Part shown: positions 15,403-23,588 of the stretch, piece after piece | Numbering within the stretch: position 1 is the first letter of the stretch | Layout: the number at the start of each line of letters is the position of its first letter | DNA from: Vibrio sp. 10N.261.55.A7 | GTDB taxonomy: Bacteria; Pseudomonadota; Gammaproteobacteria; Enterobacterales; Vibrionaceae | Length of the DNA: 36,793 bases | NCBI RefSeq assembly: GCF_002877365.1 | Contig: NZ_MCWZ01000201.1 | Coordinates: 1-36,793, forward strand | Direction of reading: 5' to 3' | Notes under the pieces: model-generated | Database searches by the model: none | What the model was told of the DNA's origin: nothing | The model's input: the letters and a program-made list of their open reading frames with translations, nothing else | Translations under genes and position numbers: made by a program

Positions 15403-16032
15403 CTAACTCCTCTTCTGACAAGAGTGTGTCAATGGGCACTGCGCGCACAATGGGTTGGTTCGACAAAACTGCTGCCCATGCTCCACAATCAAACCATGGT
15501 AATACGCGTAAACATCGGTATCCGGTGGAATGGCAGATTGCATCATCTCTCGAAAGGCATCATAAGATTTAGGCACCACTACCCCATGGCGACTGAAAAT
15601 CCTTCTGGCGTAGGCATCAATCACAAACGAGGGCTTACCAATCGCATAGGTCAAGAACACGTCTGCGGTTTCCCCGCCAATCCCTTTGATACTCAGAAGC
15701 TCTTTTCGCAAAAGCGCTAGGTCTTGTTTCTTCACTTGCGTAATATCGAATTCGTATCCGGCATACCACTCTGTCATGACTTTCAGTTTAAGAGCCTTCT
15801 GGTTGTAATAACCACTGGAACGAATGCTCTGCGCAAGCGCCTCAATCGGCATGGCTGAAATTACCTCTGGATTGAGCCTGTCACCTAAATTAGCGATCGC
15901 TTTCTCTGCGTTTTTCCAGTTGGTGTTTTGAACCAAAATCGCCCCCACCATTATCTGATATGGGTCTTTACTGGGCCACCAATCGAAACGGCCATAGTAC
16001 CGCTCAAGCTGTTCAAATACGCTAACGATCAC
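15403..16032 (-). CDS. HhH-GPD DNA glycosylase, endonuclease III/MagIII-like
   Basis: A 209-residue base-excision repair enzyme. The helix-hairpin-helix reads LLSIKGIGGETAD (about 112-124), the catalytic Asp139 lies in VIDAYARR, and a C-terminal [4Fe-4S] loop is formed by C190, C196, C199 and C205. The lysine that gives endonuclease III its lyase activity is Glu121 here, as in MagIII-type 3-methyladenine glycosylases. It is therefore probably a monofunctional glycosylase acting on alkylated bases rather than a second Nth. It is the first gene of a minus-strand unit with the broken hydrolase. A 16-bp tandem repeat lies about 50 bases upstream of its start. Confidence 0.87.
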   Translation of the reverse strand: MIVSVFEQLERYYGRFDWWPSKDPYQIMVGAILVQNTNWKNAEKAIANLGDRLNPEVISAMPIEALAQSIRSSGYYNQKALKLKVMTEWYAGYEFDITQVKKQDLALLRKELLSIKGIGGETADVFLTYAIGKPSFVIDAYARRIFSRHGVVVPKSYDAFREMMQSAIPPDTDVYAYYHGLIVEHGQQFCRTNPLCAQCPLTHSCQKRS

Positions 16033-16080
16033 TGAAGCGCTCTATAGCCAAACTCTCTTTCATCGGCATTTTATTTCCCA

Positions 16081-16144
16081 AACTTTCCACCTCTTAAACT
16101 TTCCACCTCTTAAACTTTCCATCTCCCAAACTTTCCACCTTCAA
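16081..16144. repeat. Four tandem copies of a 16-bp repeat
   Basis: The unit AACTTTCCACCTCTTA occurs twice exactly (16081-16096, 16097-16112), followed by two diverged copies (16113-16128, 16129-16144). The array is 64 bp in the gap between the divergent DNA glycosylase and patatin genes, 49 bases before the glycosylase start, where its promoter is expected. Confidence 0.92.
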
Positions 16145-16312
16145 ACGATGACCCATTCGTTAAGAATAGGCAGATCATAAGCACAATATGGTTAACCAAA
16201 GACAAATAAAGAATACATCGACGTTGCCTATCAAACCAATACACACAACCCATTATCCAAGGCTACTCGCCAAGATTATCCTATTCACAAGAATTGAGAT
16301 TGAGAAGCCCCC

Positions 16313-17209
16313 ATGTCCACAGACCACACACCAAACAAAACAACGAAAGCGCTTATTGTAGAAGGCGGCGCAATGCGCGGCATCTTTGCCAGCGGCGTCC
16401 TTGATGCCTTTATGGAAGAGCACTTTCTCCCTTACGACTTTGCGATTGGTGTATCAGCAGGAGCAACGAACCTCATTGGTTATCTCGGGCATGCCCCGAA
16501 GCGAAGCCTAAATGTGATCACTAAGCTCGCAACCGACAAGCAGTTTTATAGCCCGGTTCGATTTGCAAAGGGTGGCAATCTTGTTGACGTTCGTTGGCTT
16601 TGGGAGCAATCCAATCGTGACTACGCTTTGAATTGGGCGCAACTATTTAGCGCCATTCCACTGTATGCAGCCGTGACCAATATCGATACAGGAAACGCAG
16701 ATTACTATCATGTTCAGCCGAGTAATTTGGGCCAGGTTGTTGAAGCCACCACCGCTTTGCCAGTTGCCTATAAGACTACGCCTTGTTTTTCTGGCCGCTG
16801 CTATACCGATGGCGGTGTTTCAGACTCGATTCCTGTCCAAGAGGCCTATCGAAAAGGAGCAACCGATATTACGGTGATCCTTTCGCACCCATTGAGCTAC
16901 CAAATGAGCCCAGTGAAATCCCCTTGGATGATGAAAAAACTCCTCGCGAAATACCCGAACGTTGCTCAGGCCATGTTACAGCGATCGAATAACTATAATC
17001 GCTCTTTGGAGTTCATTCGTAATCCACCAAATGGAGTCACCATTCGCGTCATTGCGCCACCAGAAGACTTCGCCGTTCGTCGGTTGACCATGAATCAGAA
17101 GGTGCTGCACGCAGGGTACAATATGGGAATAGCCGCAGGGAAAGCGCATCTAGCGAGCCAGAAAGGCATTCATGGCTTGGATGAAGAAAACTGCCATTTT
17201 TGTTTTTAG
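16313..17209 (+). CDS. Patatin-like phospholipase (YjjU-like)
   Basis: A 298-residue patatin-fold lipase. The oxyanion loop is EGGAMRGIF (about 17-25), the nucleophile elbow is GVSAG (Ser48) and the catalytic Asp166 is in TDGGVSDSIPV, so the Ser-Asp dyad is complete. No signal peptide is visible, so it is probably a cytoplasmic lipid acyl hydrolase related to E. coli YjjU rather than a secreted toxin. A short Cys/His tail (ENCHFCF) ends the protein. It has its own terminator just downstream and appears monocistronic. Confidence 0.9.
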   Translation: MSTDHTPNKTTKALIVEGGAMRGIFASGVLDAFMEEHFLPYDFAIGVSAGATNLIGYLGHAPKRSLNVITKLATDKQFYSPVRFAKGGNLVDVRWLWEQSNRDYALNWAQLFSAIPLYAAVTNIDTGNADYYHVQPSNLGQVVEATTALPVAYKTTPCFSGRCYTDGGVSDSIPVQEAYRKGATDITVILSHPLSYQMSPVKSPWMMKKLLAKYPNVAQAMLQRSNNYNRSLEFIRNPPNGVTIRVIAPPEDFAVRRLTMNQKVLHAGYNMGIAAGKAHLASQKGIHGLDEENCHFCF

Positions 17210-17219
17210 TCAGGCTTAC

Positions 17220-17253
17220 AAAAAGATAACGAACCTGAACTCGTTATCTTTTT
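17220..17253 (+). terminator. Rho-independent terminator of patatin gene
   Basis: A 13-bp perfect stem AAAAAGATAACGA/TCGTTATCTTTTT with an 8-base loop lies 11 bases after the patatin stop codon. A and T runs on both sides make it work on either strand. Confidence 0.9.
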
Positions 17254-17353
17254 CCCTAATAAACCGAAGCCTAACGCTAGATAGTTTATTGCCAAAGAGA
17301 GTTGCCGCTGAAACTTATAAAGAATAGAAAGAGAAAATTAGACTTGAGGATAG

Positions 17354-17380
17354 AAAAAGGCCTGACAGAATGCCAGGCCT
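17354..17380 (-). terminator. Rho-independent terminator of giant lipoprotein gene
   Basis: Read on the minus strand, AGGCCTG and CAGGCCT form a 7-bp GC-rich stem with a 9-base loop, followed by TTTTTC. It begins 7 bases past the stop codon of the 1767-residue gene. Confidence 0.88.
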
Positions 17381-17386
17381 GAAAAG

Positions 17387-20300
17387 TTAATGTTTCAGCC
17401 AGCTCGCTGGCAGTGTTTCACCATTTCGTTTAAGTAGCTTATCATCATAAGCCACCTTACCATCGACCTTCGTTGATCGACGCAAGGTCAGTGGGTTGGA
17501 AGACAATGCATTAATTTCGGTGCCATCATCAACCCCATCGCCATCAGTATCACGTGAGTATGGTGATGTGCCATTCAGTCTTTCCACACTCGACATCACA
17601 CCATCCTTGTCCGCATCATGATCGGTACTGTAATCAACAGCCGTCATATTCGGGCCTAGCTCACGCTGAGCGAACAGTGAGTTACCGTTGTCATTTGAGC
17701 TACCCCAAGTCGTTACAGAACCATCGGCATGCAATGCACCAAATGTTCCGCGTACCTGATAGATTTCAACCACTTTTCTCTCGGTGAGTGATCCATCAAA
17801 CAACTCTGCTGGCATTGGAATTCTAGGCACATCCTTACCCCCAATGAAGTAGTTTGGAATTAGCTCAAAGTCTCGGACTCCCCACTGCACAACCGAGCCA
17901 TCTTCGCGAAGTGCAACGATGGTGCTACTGTCAATTTTAACGTCCTTCACTTTGATACTGCCATTGAGTTTTTCAGTTGGTATAGCGATGCCATATTCAC
18001 CCCACTCTGTCAGACCAAACTCTGTGCCCCATTGTTGAAGAGATCCATCGACCATTTCAGCCACAAAAATATCACCCGCGGCAAACACTCGTGCAACTTC
18101 TTGAGCTGCAAGGGCATTCTTAACGCTATCAGGGAAGTACATATCCGAACCCCAAGCCTGTGTTTTTCCATCGGCTTTTAATGCGGTAAAGCCAGAGAAA
18201 CTCGCGTGAACACTGATAACGCCACTCTCTAGCTCGGCAGGGTTCTCCGGCATGCTGCTCCCAACATAGACAAGATCGGTATACACCTTATTCCAGTTTA
18301 TCCCGTCAGGGTCGTTAGGATCGCCATAGGGTTCATCTTTCAACCATGACTGATATTCACTCTTGGTCTCATCTGTCCAAATCCAACTTGGCAGGTCACC
18401 GCGGTTAAATTCAGCCGCTCCCCCTTTGGTAATATCGCCCCAGGCAACAACACGTCCATCACTGCGAAGCGCAGCGAATGCGGTTTCTGTTGCCGCAATC
18501 GATACGGCGGAAACATCGCCATTGAGGAACATTTGTTTCTCACCCAAATCAGCACCAGAACCAACATCGCCCCATGTGATCACCTCGCCGTTACCTTTAA
18601 TCGCCGCAAATGCCCCCTGATTGGAATAGATAGCATCGATCATTAAATGACGGTCTTGTTCACGGCTACCTGGGCCGTGACCTGGAACTTGAAGAGCAAG
18701 CTTATCTTGGTCAGCAGCATCTATGTTCCCCCACGTCACCACACTACCGTTATCGAGTAGAGCGGCAAACGATTCATTCGTCGCATGCACTGAGACCACT
18801 TTATGTTTGCTACCATCTAGGTCTTGCTGATATTTACTGCTATCAGCCTCTTCTCCACCACCAAATGTTACTACTGAACCATTATTTCTAATCGCAGCGA
18901 ACGCATTCTCTGTTGCCACAATAGCGACGGCAGGAATTGAACCGTCGAGCCCTTCAGGAATAGTAACCTCACCATTAGGGTTTCGACTATTCCAAGTCAT
19001 AACCGAACCATCCTCTCGTATTGCAGCCCCAAGACTTTGAGCAGCAAACATCTCTATTGCTTTTGGTCCCAACTTGTTCATTTCTACAACAACGGGTGTA
19101 TGATCTTCCAAATCATATCTATCCATATCCGTTCGCCAAGCGACAATGCTGCCATCATTACGTAGAGCGAAATGGTAGAAATTATGGTTGATCGAGCGGT
19201 GCGCATTCACTTTCAATGTTGCAACACCTGAGGCACCAATGGCACTCAAGCTACGCTGCGTTTGAACCAAATCAAGAACATTGGTTTTGTGGTCTAAAAT
19301 CAGGTCCGGTTTATGGTCAATGACCTGTCCATTATATTGGGTGATAGGGATCGTAAAGCCAGCGTCTTGGATTAGCTGCTGTAATTCCGTGGCGCTCCAG
19401 TTATCTTGACTGACAACCGAGTTAGGGAAACGAAGTTGGCTTGGCCAAATCGCATCTTTACGCGCAAATTCCGCGACAGAGTTAATGGTCGCGACCATGG
19501 TTTGAACATAGTCTAAGTTAAAGTTACCGCCGTCGAATAACTGCTTAAATCTATAGTCCTGATCACGGTCAATCCCTTGTATACCCGCTGATTGGAAAGC
19601 GTACCAGAGAAATGCAAAATTGGCGTTCGGCTCCATGAACATGTTTAAACGACGGATCGTAGAAGACAATTTCCCATGGGTTGCACCCACATCGATAAAC
19701 CCATCGGCCACCACAATCATATTGTGATAATCGGCATCGAATTTTAGATCAAGATCGGGGAAGACCTCGGCTAAAACAGCGGCTGTGTTTGCTCGGTCAT
19801 TGTGCTGTGAATTATCATCCATATAGGCTTTTAGAATCGAGTACCCAGCCATACTTTGACGTGTTGCCTCAACCGTGTAATAACCTTCTGCTTTACCCAG
19901 TAAAGAGAGTATTTGATCGGCTGATAACCCGGTCATATCAGGTGGCGTGACATTGAATGTAGCAAGGGCATCCGTGAATGCGGCCACACCTTCTGGCGTC
20001 GCTAACGACTCTTTCTGCGTCGTAAGATAATCAAATAGCGTATTCCACTGAACAATATTTTGAGTCATCACATCCAGGTTCATTTTCCCATCGACAAACC
20101 CAGGTTGTAATGCCGCTAAGTAATCGACAGAGCCATTAATAGAAACATTCTTAAAGACACTTTTGTAGCCTAGAATTTGAGAAAGTTCATCAGCGGTGGC
20201 TTCCCCTTGTAACGCCTTCAAGATGACCGCTAAATCTTCATTAGCATAGGCTAGATTTGTTTTAGATTGTGGCAAGTTAATGTAGTTATCCGTTGAGACT

Positions 20301-22690
20301 AACCAAGCTAAGTAATCTTGCTCAAAATCAAAATCGTTATCAGGAAACAGTGCCAGCAGTCGGACTTTGGTTTGCTCGATGGTCTGCGTTTCAACCGCTG
20401 CTTGGTAATCTTGCAGCGCTTTGTACGCGTTGATACGAGCCATAGTCTGCTCTTCATCAAACCAGATAATTTTTCGTACAAACAATTCTAATACCTGCTG
20501 GCTAGTAAAGCCTGTCAGGTCTGGTACTTCTACACCAAACAACGCGACAGCTTGTCCAAATGCCGTTTGCCCTTCTACTGTCGTTAACGAGTCCTTTTTC
20601 ACGCTGTCAGTAGAAAAAGAGAAAAGCTGGCTCACTCGACCGACATTCGGTTGAATTCGACTTGGCACTAACTTGCCATCAACGATGGTTGATTTCATCG
20701 CTGCACGATAATCCACACCATTAAGAATGGTCAGGCCTTCGACCAAACTTGAGCTATTCAAGAATGCCAGCACATCCGCAGGTTCATTGTCAGAAAGCGC
20801 CACTTCTTCAAATCGAGTGAGTGCGTGATTCATGGCTAAAATATCCGCGAGAGAGCGCAAAATATCAATATACACACCATCTGTGATGAGTATCGCTAGG
20901 TAGTCGACATCAAAAGAAAATTCAGCATCTGGAATTAAATTTTTGATGAGCTCGCGAGTCTTTTCTGAATTTTTTTGCCCTGGTGTCGCTAAGTAAGATT
21001 GTAACTCTTTGTAGGCGAGAGTGCGGTCAGCCATGCCCGCAGGTGAAAACCACTCTCCTTCTGAGTCAAACAAATCTAGGATCTGTTCCGCTGTCATCCC
21101 CGTCAAGTTAGGGACTGGTATGCCCATTTTCTCTAACTGCAAGGTAAGCGCTGTTTTACCTTCATCGGTACCAAGAGACGCCTTTTTTGTTTCATCAACA
21201 ACAAACCCAATCAGTGCATCTAATTCTTCTGCATCTTCCTTAATTTTTCCAACGTTTAGCTTACCGTCCACCATACCCGAACGAATAATGTCGGCGTAGT
21301 TCACGGCGTCGCTTAAAATCAGCCCGCCAAAAATCAAAGCGCCATCAAGAAGTCCTTTAATTTCCCTAGGTTCTATATCTCCATCAATGATGTCATCAAG
21401 AAGGTTCAACTCTTGAGTTACAGTGGTAAGTTGAGAGTGACTTTGCGCTAGATTAACGTAATTACCCTCCACTTTTATCCATTCAAGATAATCGTATTCT
21501 TCATGCAAAGAGAGGTTAGGGAATAGGAGTTCAAGTAACACATTCGTCTGATTGATTGAGTAATCACCGGCTGCGTGGTAGTCCTGAAACTCTCCAATCG
21601 TATTGACTCGGGTGAGGGTATAATTTGGGTTAAGCCACCCCTCACTCGACACAAATAGTTCCAGTATTTGCTTTTTTGTCAGCCCATCAAAAGAAGGCGT
21701 GTTAAGTGGTTCTTCCGGTGACCAAGCGATCAATAAATCAAGCAGCGATTGCTTTCCTTCAGGGGTATCGAGTTGATTCTGTTTTTCGGCCTTGGTTGCC
21801 CATGCAAACAAGGCGTTTATCTTCTCAATACGTTGGTTTACTTCTTCAATATCAAACGCTTGACCATCTTCGAAATGCACAGCTGAGGTATAATCAATTT
21901 TTCGGTCAATGCCGTCTAAAGCACCAAACAGACCGGTGGCTTTTAAAACATTGAATAGGGCTTTTGGGTTGCTCTCATCGTCAGAAAAGTCCTCTAAGCG
22001 ATCCAGTAGCTGCTTGTTAACACCCCCTTGTTTTACGATATGTTCATTTTTTTCCAAGTGCTTTTTGGCATCGACCGCCTTAACCATTTTGATCTCTCTA
22101 GCGAGATCATTATTGACGTTGGCTACCTCAACTTCAAACTCAGTGAAAAAAGTATCGAACGCCATGTCGAAGTCTTCGTCAACCTGTTCAACGGCTTCCA
22201 CTAGCTTATCAACGAGCGTTCCATCTCCGGTATCTTCCAGCAGTTCATGGATCTCTTCAGGGATACTTATACCACTCGTATTAGGGTCACCATCACTATC
22301 AAATGACTGCAATATTTGTGAGACCTTGATGGGAGCTGGCAGAGAAAGTGGGGTAATGACTTCGCTTGCCACAATAGAACCCAAAGAGAGATCACCAATG
22401 GAAAAGGTGACGGTTTCTCCAGCTTTAAACTGAAACTTTCCTTCCGGATCTGTCACGCCGCTCAGTGACGGTGAACCATCCGCTTTCGTCGTTTGGTACT
22501 TTAGGTTTGACACTGCACTATCAGTGAAAATACCGACCTTAGTTTGAGCCTGATCTGGTGTGGAACTGCCAGGATTACTCGCACCAGGAGTCGTTCCACC
22601 TGAAGACGTTTCTCCCCCACCGTCGCCACCGCCACACCCAACCAATACGGTCAGAATTGCCGATGAGACAAGAGTCCTTGTGATTCTCAT
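17387..22690 (-). CDS. Giant RCC1-like repeat lipoprotein with novel ~196-residue tandem repeats
   Basis: A 1767-residue surface-type lipoprotein. The signal ends in lipobox LVGC (Cys19), followed by a Gly/Ser/Thr/Pro linker (20-50) and a small beta domain (about 50-118) common in such lipoproteins. Then come about four and a half copies of a ~196-residue unit (about 256-1060). Each has a (V/I)DY-type motif, a VDGK(L/M) turn, a (D/E)G(K/V)xA segment, a (L/M)TG(M/F/L)(T/S)xxQ(I/V)L motif, and a closing DYL with a (Y/F)I-rich strand. Ten RCC1-like blades FxALxxDGSVxxWG follow (about 1155-1672), then calcium-type DxDxDG repeats (about 1690-1725). No enzyme motif is seen. GGAGA precedes the ATG. 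The gene diverges from the flp-tad operon across 257 bases. I infer a role in binding or adhesion; the repeat unit is unfamiliar to me. Confidence 0.88.
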   Translation of the reverse strand: MRITRTLVSSAILTVLVGCGGGDGGGETSSGGTTPGASNPGSSTPDQAQTKVGIFTDSAVSNLKYQTTKADGSPSLSGVTDPEGKFQFKAGETVTFSIGDLSLGSIVASEVITPLSLPAPIKVSQILQSFDSDGDPNTSGISIPEEIHELLEDTGDGTLVDKLVEAVEQVDEDFDMAFDTFFTEFEVEVANVNNDLAREIKMVKAVDAKKHLEKNEHIVKQGGVNKQLLDRLEDFSDDESNPKALFNVLKATGLFGALDGIDRKIDYTSAVHFEDGQAFDIEEVNQRIEKINALFAWATKAEKQNQLDTPEGKQSLLDLLIAWSPEEPLNTPSFDGLTKKQILELFVSSEGWLNPNYTLTRVNTIGEFQDYHAAGDYSINQTNVLLELLFPNLSLHEEYDYLEWIKVEGNYVNLAQSHSQLTTVTQELNLLDDIIDGDIEPREIKGLLDGALIFGGLILSDAVNYADIIRSGMVDGKLNVGKIKEDAEELDALIGFVVDETKKASLGTDEGKTALTLQLEKMGIPVPNLTGMTAEQILDLFDSEGEWFSPAGMADRTLAYKELQSYLATPGQKNSEKTRELIKNLIPDAEFSFDVDYLAILITDGVYIDILRSLADILAMNHALTRFEEVALSDNEPADVLAFLNSSSLVEGLTILNGVDYRAAMKSTIVDGKLVPSRIQPNVGRVSQLFSFSTDSVKKDSLTTVEGQTAFGQAVALFGVEVPDLTGFTSQQVLELFVRKIIWFDEEQTMARINAYKALQDYQAAVETQTIEQTKVRLLALFPDNDFDFEQDYLAWLVSTDNYINLPQSKTNLAYANEDLAVILKALQGEATADELSQILGYKSVFKNVSINGSVDYLAALQPGFVDGKMNLDVMTQNIVQWNTLFDYLTTQKESLATPEGVAAFTDALATFNVTPPDMTGLSADQILSLLGKAEGYYTVEATRQSMAGYSILKAYMDDNSQHNDRANTAAVLAEVFPDLDLKFDADYHNMIVVADGFIDVGATHGKLSSTIRRLNMFMEPNANFAFLWYAFQSAGIQGIDRDQDYRFKQLFDGGNFNLDYVQTMVATINSVAEFARKDAIWPSQLRFPNSVVSQDNWSATELQQLIQDAGFTIPITQYNGQVIDHKPDLILDHKTNVLDLVQTQRSLSAIGASGVATLKVNAHRSINHNFYHFALRNDGSIVAWRTDMDRYDLEDHTPVVVEMNKLGPKAIEMFAAQSLGAAIREDGSVMTWNSRNPNGEVTIPEGLDGSIPAVAIVATENAFAAIRNNGSVVTFGGGEEADSSKYQQDLDGSKHKVVSVHATNESFAALLDNGSVVTWGNIDAADQDKLALQVPGHGPGSREQDRHLMIDAIYSNQGAFAAIKGNGEVITWGDVGSGADLGEKQMFLNGDVSAVSIAATETAFAALRSDGRVVAWGDITKGGAAEFNRGDLPSWIWTDETKSEYQSWLKDEPYGDPNDPDGINWNKVYTDLVYVGSSMPENPAELESGVISVHASFSGFTALKADGKTQAWGSDMYFPDSVKNALAAQEVARVFAAGDIFVAEMVDGSLQQWGTEFGLTEWGEYGIAIPTEKLNGSIKVKDVKIDSSTIVALREDGSVVQWGVRDFELIPNYFIGGKDVPRIPMPAELFDGSLTERKVVEIYQVRGTFGALHADGSVTTWGSSNDNGNSLFAQRELGPNMTAVDYSTDHDADKDGVMSSVERLNGTSPYSRDTDGDGVDDGTEINALSSNPLTLRRSTKVDGKVAYDDKLLKRNGETLPASWLKH
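17675..19228 (-). repeat. Ten RCC1/BLIP-II-like blades encoded in the giant lipoprotein
   Basis: Residues about 1155-1672 repeat the pattern F-x-A-L-x-x-D-G-S-V-x-x-W-G ten times, for example AFAAIRNNGSVVTFG, SFAALLDNGSVVTWG and TFGALHADGSVTTWG. Spacing is about 35-60 residues, with one longer gap of about 95 between blades six and seven. This is the signature of an RCC1/BLIP-II beta-propeller, a binding scaffold. Blade count is by eye. Confidence 0.85.
19511..21925 (-). repeat. ~196-residue protein repeat, about 4.5 copies, in the giant lipoprotein
   Basis: Equivalent tyrosines fall at residues 267, 465, 661, 857 and 1047, giving a period of 198, 196, 196 and 190. Shared marks per unit are VDYxxA, VDGKL, DTPEGK/GTDEGK/TTVEGQ/ATPEGV, GLTKKQILELF/GMTAEQILDLF/GFTSQQVLELF/GLSADQILSLL, and LFPxxxFxxxxDYL. 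The copies are clearly related in protein but well diverged in DNA, so the expansion is old. Confidence 0.85.
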
Positions 22691-22836
22691 TAAATTCTCT
22701 CCAAAAAATAAGTAGTTACATATTCAATTCAGCATTAATCACTACGCTCAGTCATAAATAATATGAAACACAATACATACAGATCTTAGTTTCAAACCTT
22801 TTATTTTTTGTGGATATATATATCGTAAAAATATGA

Positions 22837-22865
22837 TTGACCGACACATTGATCTAAATGATAAT
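22837..22865 (+). promoter_or_regulatory. Strong sigma70 promoter candidate for the flp-tad operon
   Basis: TTGACC (22837-22842, 5 of 6) and GATAAT (22860-22865, 5 of 6) are separated by exactly 17 bases. Transcription would start near 22872, leaving a leader of about 75 bases before flp. The -10 lies within the left arm of an inverted repeat. Confidence 0.65.
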
Positions 22866-22902
22866 GCATCGCAAATCTTAGTGATAACCAATCTCATTAT
22901 CA
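22859..22902. repeat. 8-bp inverted repeat overlapping the flp promoter
   Basis: TGATAATG (22859-22866) and CATTATCA (22895-22902) are exact reverse complements 28 bases apart. The left arm covers the -10 and the right arm lies in the early leader, a position suited to repression. The arms resemble Fur half-sites (TGATAAT/ATTATCA), but they are too far apart for a normal 19-bp Fur box. Confidence 0.5.
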
Positions 22903-22947
22903 ATAGGATCGATAAAATAAATTTTCACAAAATAACGAGTCATTAAT

Positions 22948-23151
22948 ATGCGTAATAAATTAAGCCGATTCTTCACCAATGAACACGGCGTAACCTCTAT
23001 TGAATATGGTGTTTTGGCAGCAGGTCTAGCAGCGGTCATCGCTGTTGTACTAGGCGATGACGGAGCATTCACCCAAGCACTGACAGGCGCTTTTGAGACA
23101 GTTGCCGAATCCATTGAGCAGCAAACGGCGGGTGGTTCTGAAGGAAACTAA
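22948..23151 (+). CDS. flp: Flp-type type IVb pilin
   Basis: A 67-residue prepilin, the structural subunit of Flp/Tad pili. The 14-residue basic leader ends in Gly and is followed by VTSIEYG, the canonical G/x-x-x-x-E-Y cleavage motif with Glu5 and Tyr6 of the mature pilin. The hydrophobic helix VLAAGLAAVIAVVLG follows, then a short polar tail. It would be processed by the TadV peptidase encoded next and assembled by the TadA/B/C machine. It is first in the operon; the ribosome site is weak (ACGAG). Its stop overlaps the next ATG by one base (TAATG). Confidence 0.95.
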   Translation: MRNKLSRFFTNEHGVTSIEYGVLAAGLAAVIAVVLGDDGAFTQALTGAFETVAESIEQQTAGGSEGN

Positions 23152-23579
23152 TGCCTGTTGAGTGGGGGATTGGCTATGTAGCCTGTTATGGCTACGCAGC
23201 ATTGAGTGATATTCGGCACAGACGCATCCCAAACAGAACTATTGTCGCATTATTGATTCTTTATGGTTTTTTATGTTGCTTGCATGAACCATCAAAGAAT
23301 CACTACTCGCCATATTTCTGGGGAACATTCGCCGCCATCACGTTTTTGGGGATCGCCTTTCAGTCCGTGCTTGGGGCCGGAGATTCTAAGTTGATACTCG
23401 TCAGTCTGCTTATTACTGGCGAGCCAAGGATCCTACTCACGATTGGCTTATTCGGTGGTGCAGTCAGCATCACTTGCTGGCTGATTGGGAAAATGACAAC
23501 GCGGAACACTGATGTTCCGTACGGTGTTGCCATCTCGGCAGCCGCACTGCTCCACCTTTGGGAGCTCCATGGATTATGA
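23151..23579 (+). CDS. tadV: Prepilin peptidase TadV/CpaA
   Basis: A 142-residue inner-membrane aspartic protease of the A24 family that removes the leader from Flp and the TadE/TadF pseudopilins. The two catalytic aspartates are visible: Asp20 in LSDIRHRRIPN and Asp78 in LGAGDSK (the family GxGD motif). The conserved VPYG near the C-terminus is also present. Several membrane segments span the rest. It is the short form lacking the N-methyltransferase domain, as expected for TadV. Start and flp stop share one base, implying translational coupling. Confidence 0.93.
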   Translation: MPVEWGIGYVACYGYAALSDIRHRRIPNRTIVALLILYGFLCCLHEPSKNHYSPYFWGTFAAITFLGIAFQSVLGAGDSKLILVSLLITGEPRILLTIGLFGGAVSITCWLIGKMTTRNTDVPYGVAISAAALLHLWELHGL

Positions 23580-23588
23580 ATAATTAAA

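Noticed and set aside
21909..22433. 174-codon plus-strand open frame opposite the giant lipoprotein
   Set aside because: Ser/Thr-rich antisense translation of a long coding gene; no start signals or family features.
22859..22902. Fur box upstream of flp
   Set aside because: Two Fur-like half-sites are present but 28 bases apart, not a contiguous 19-bp box.
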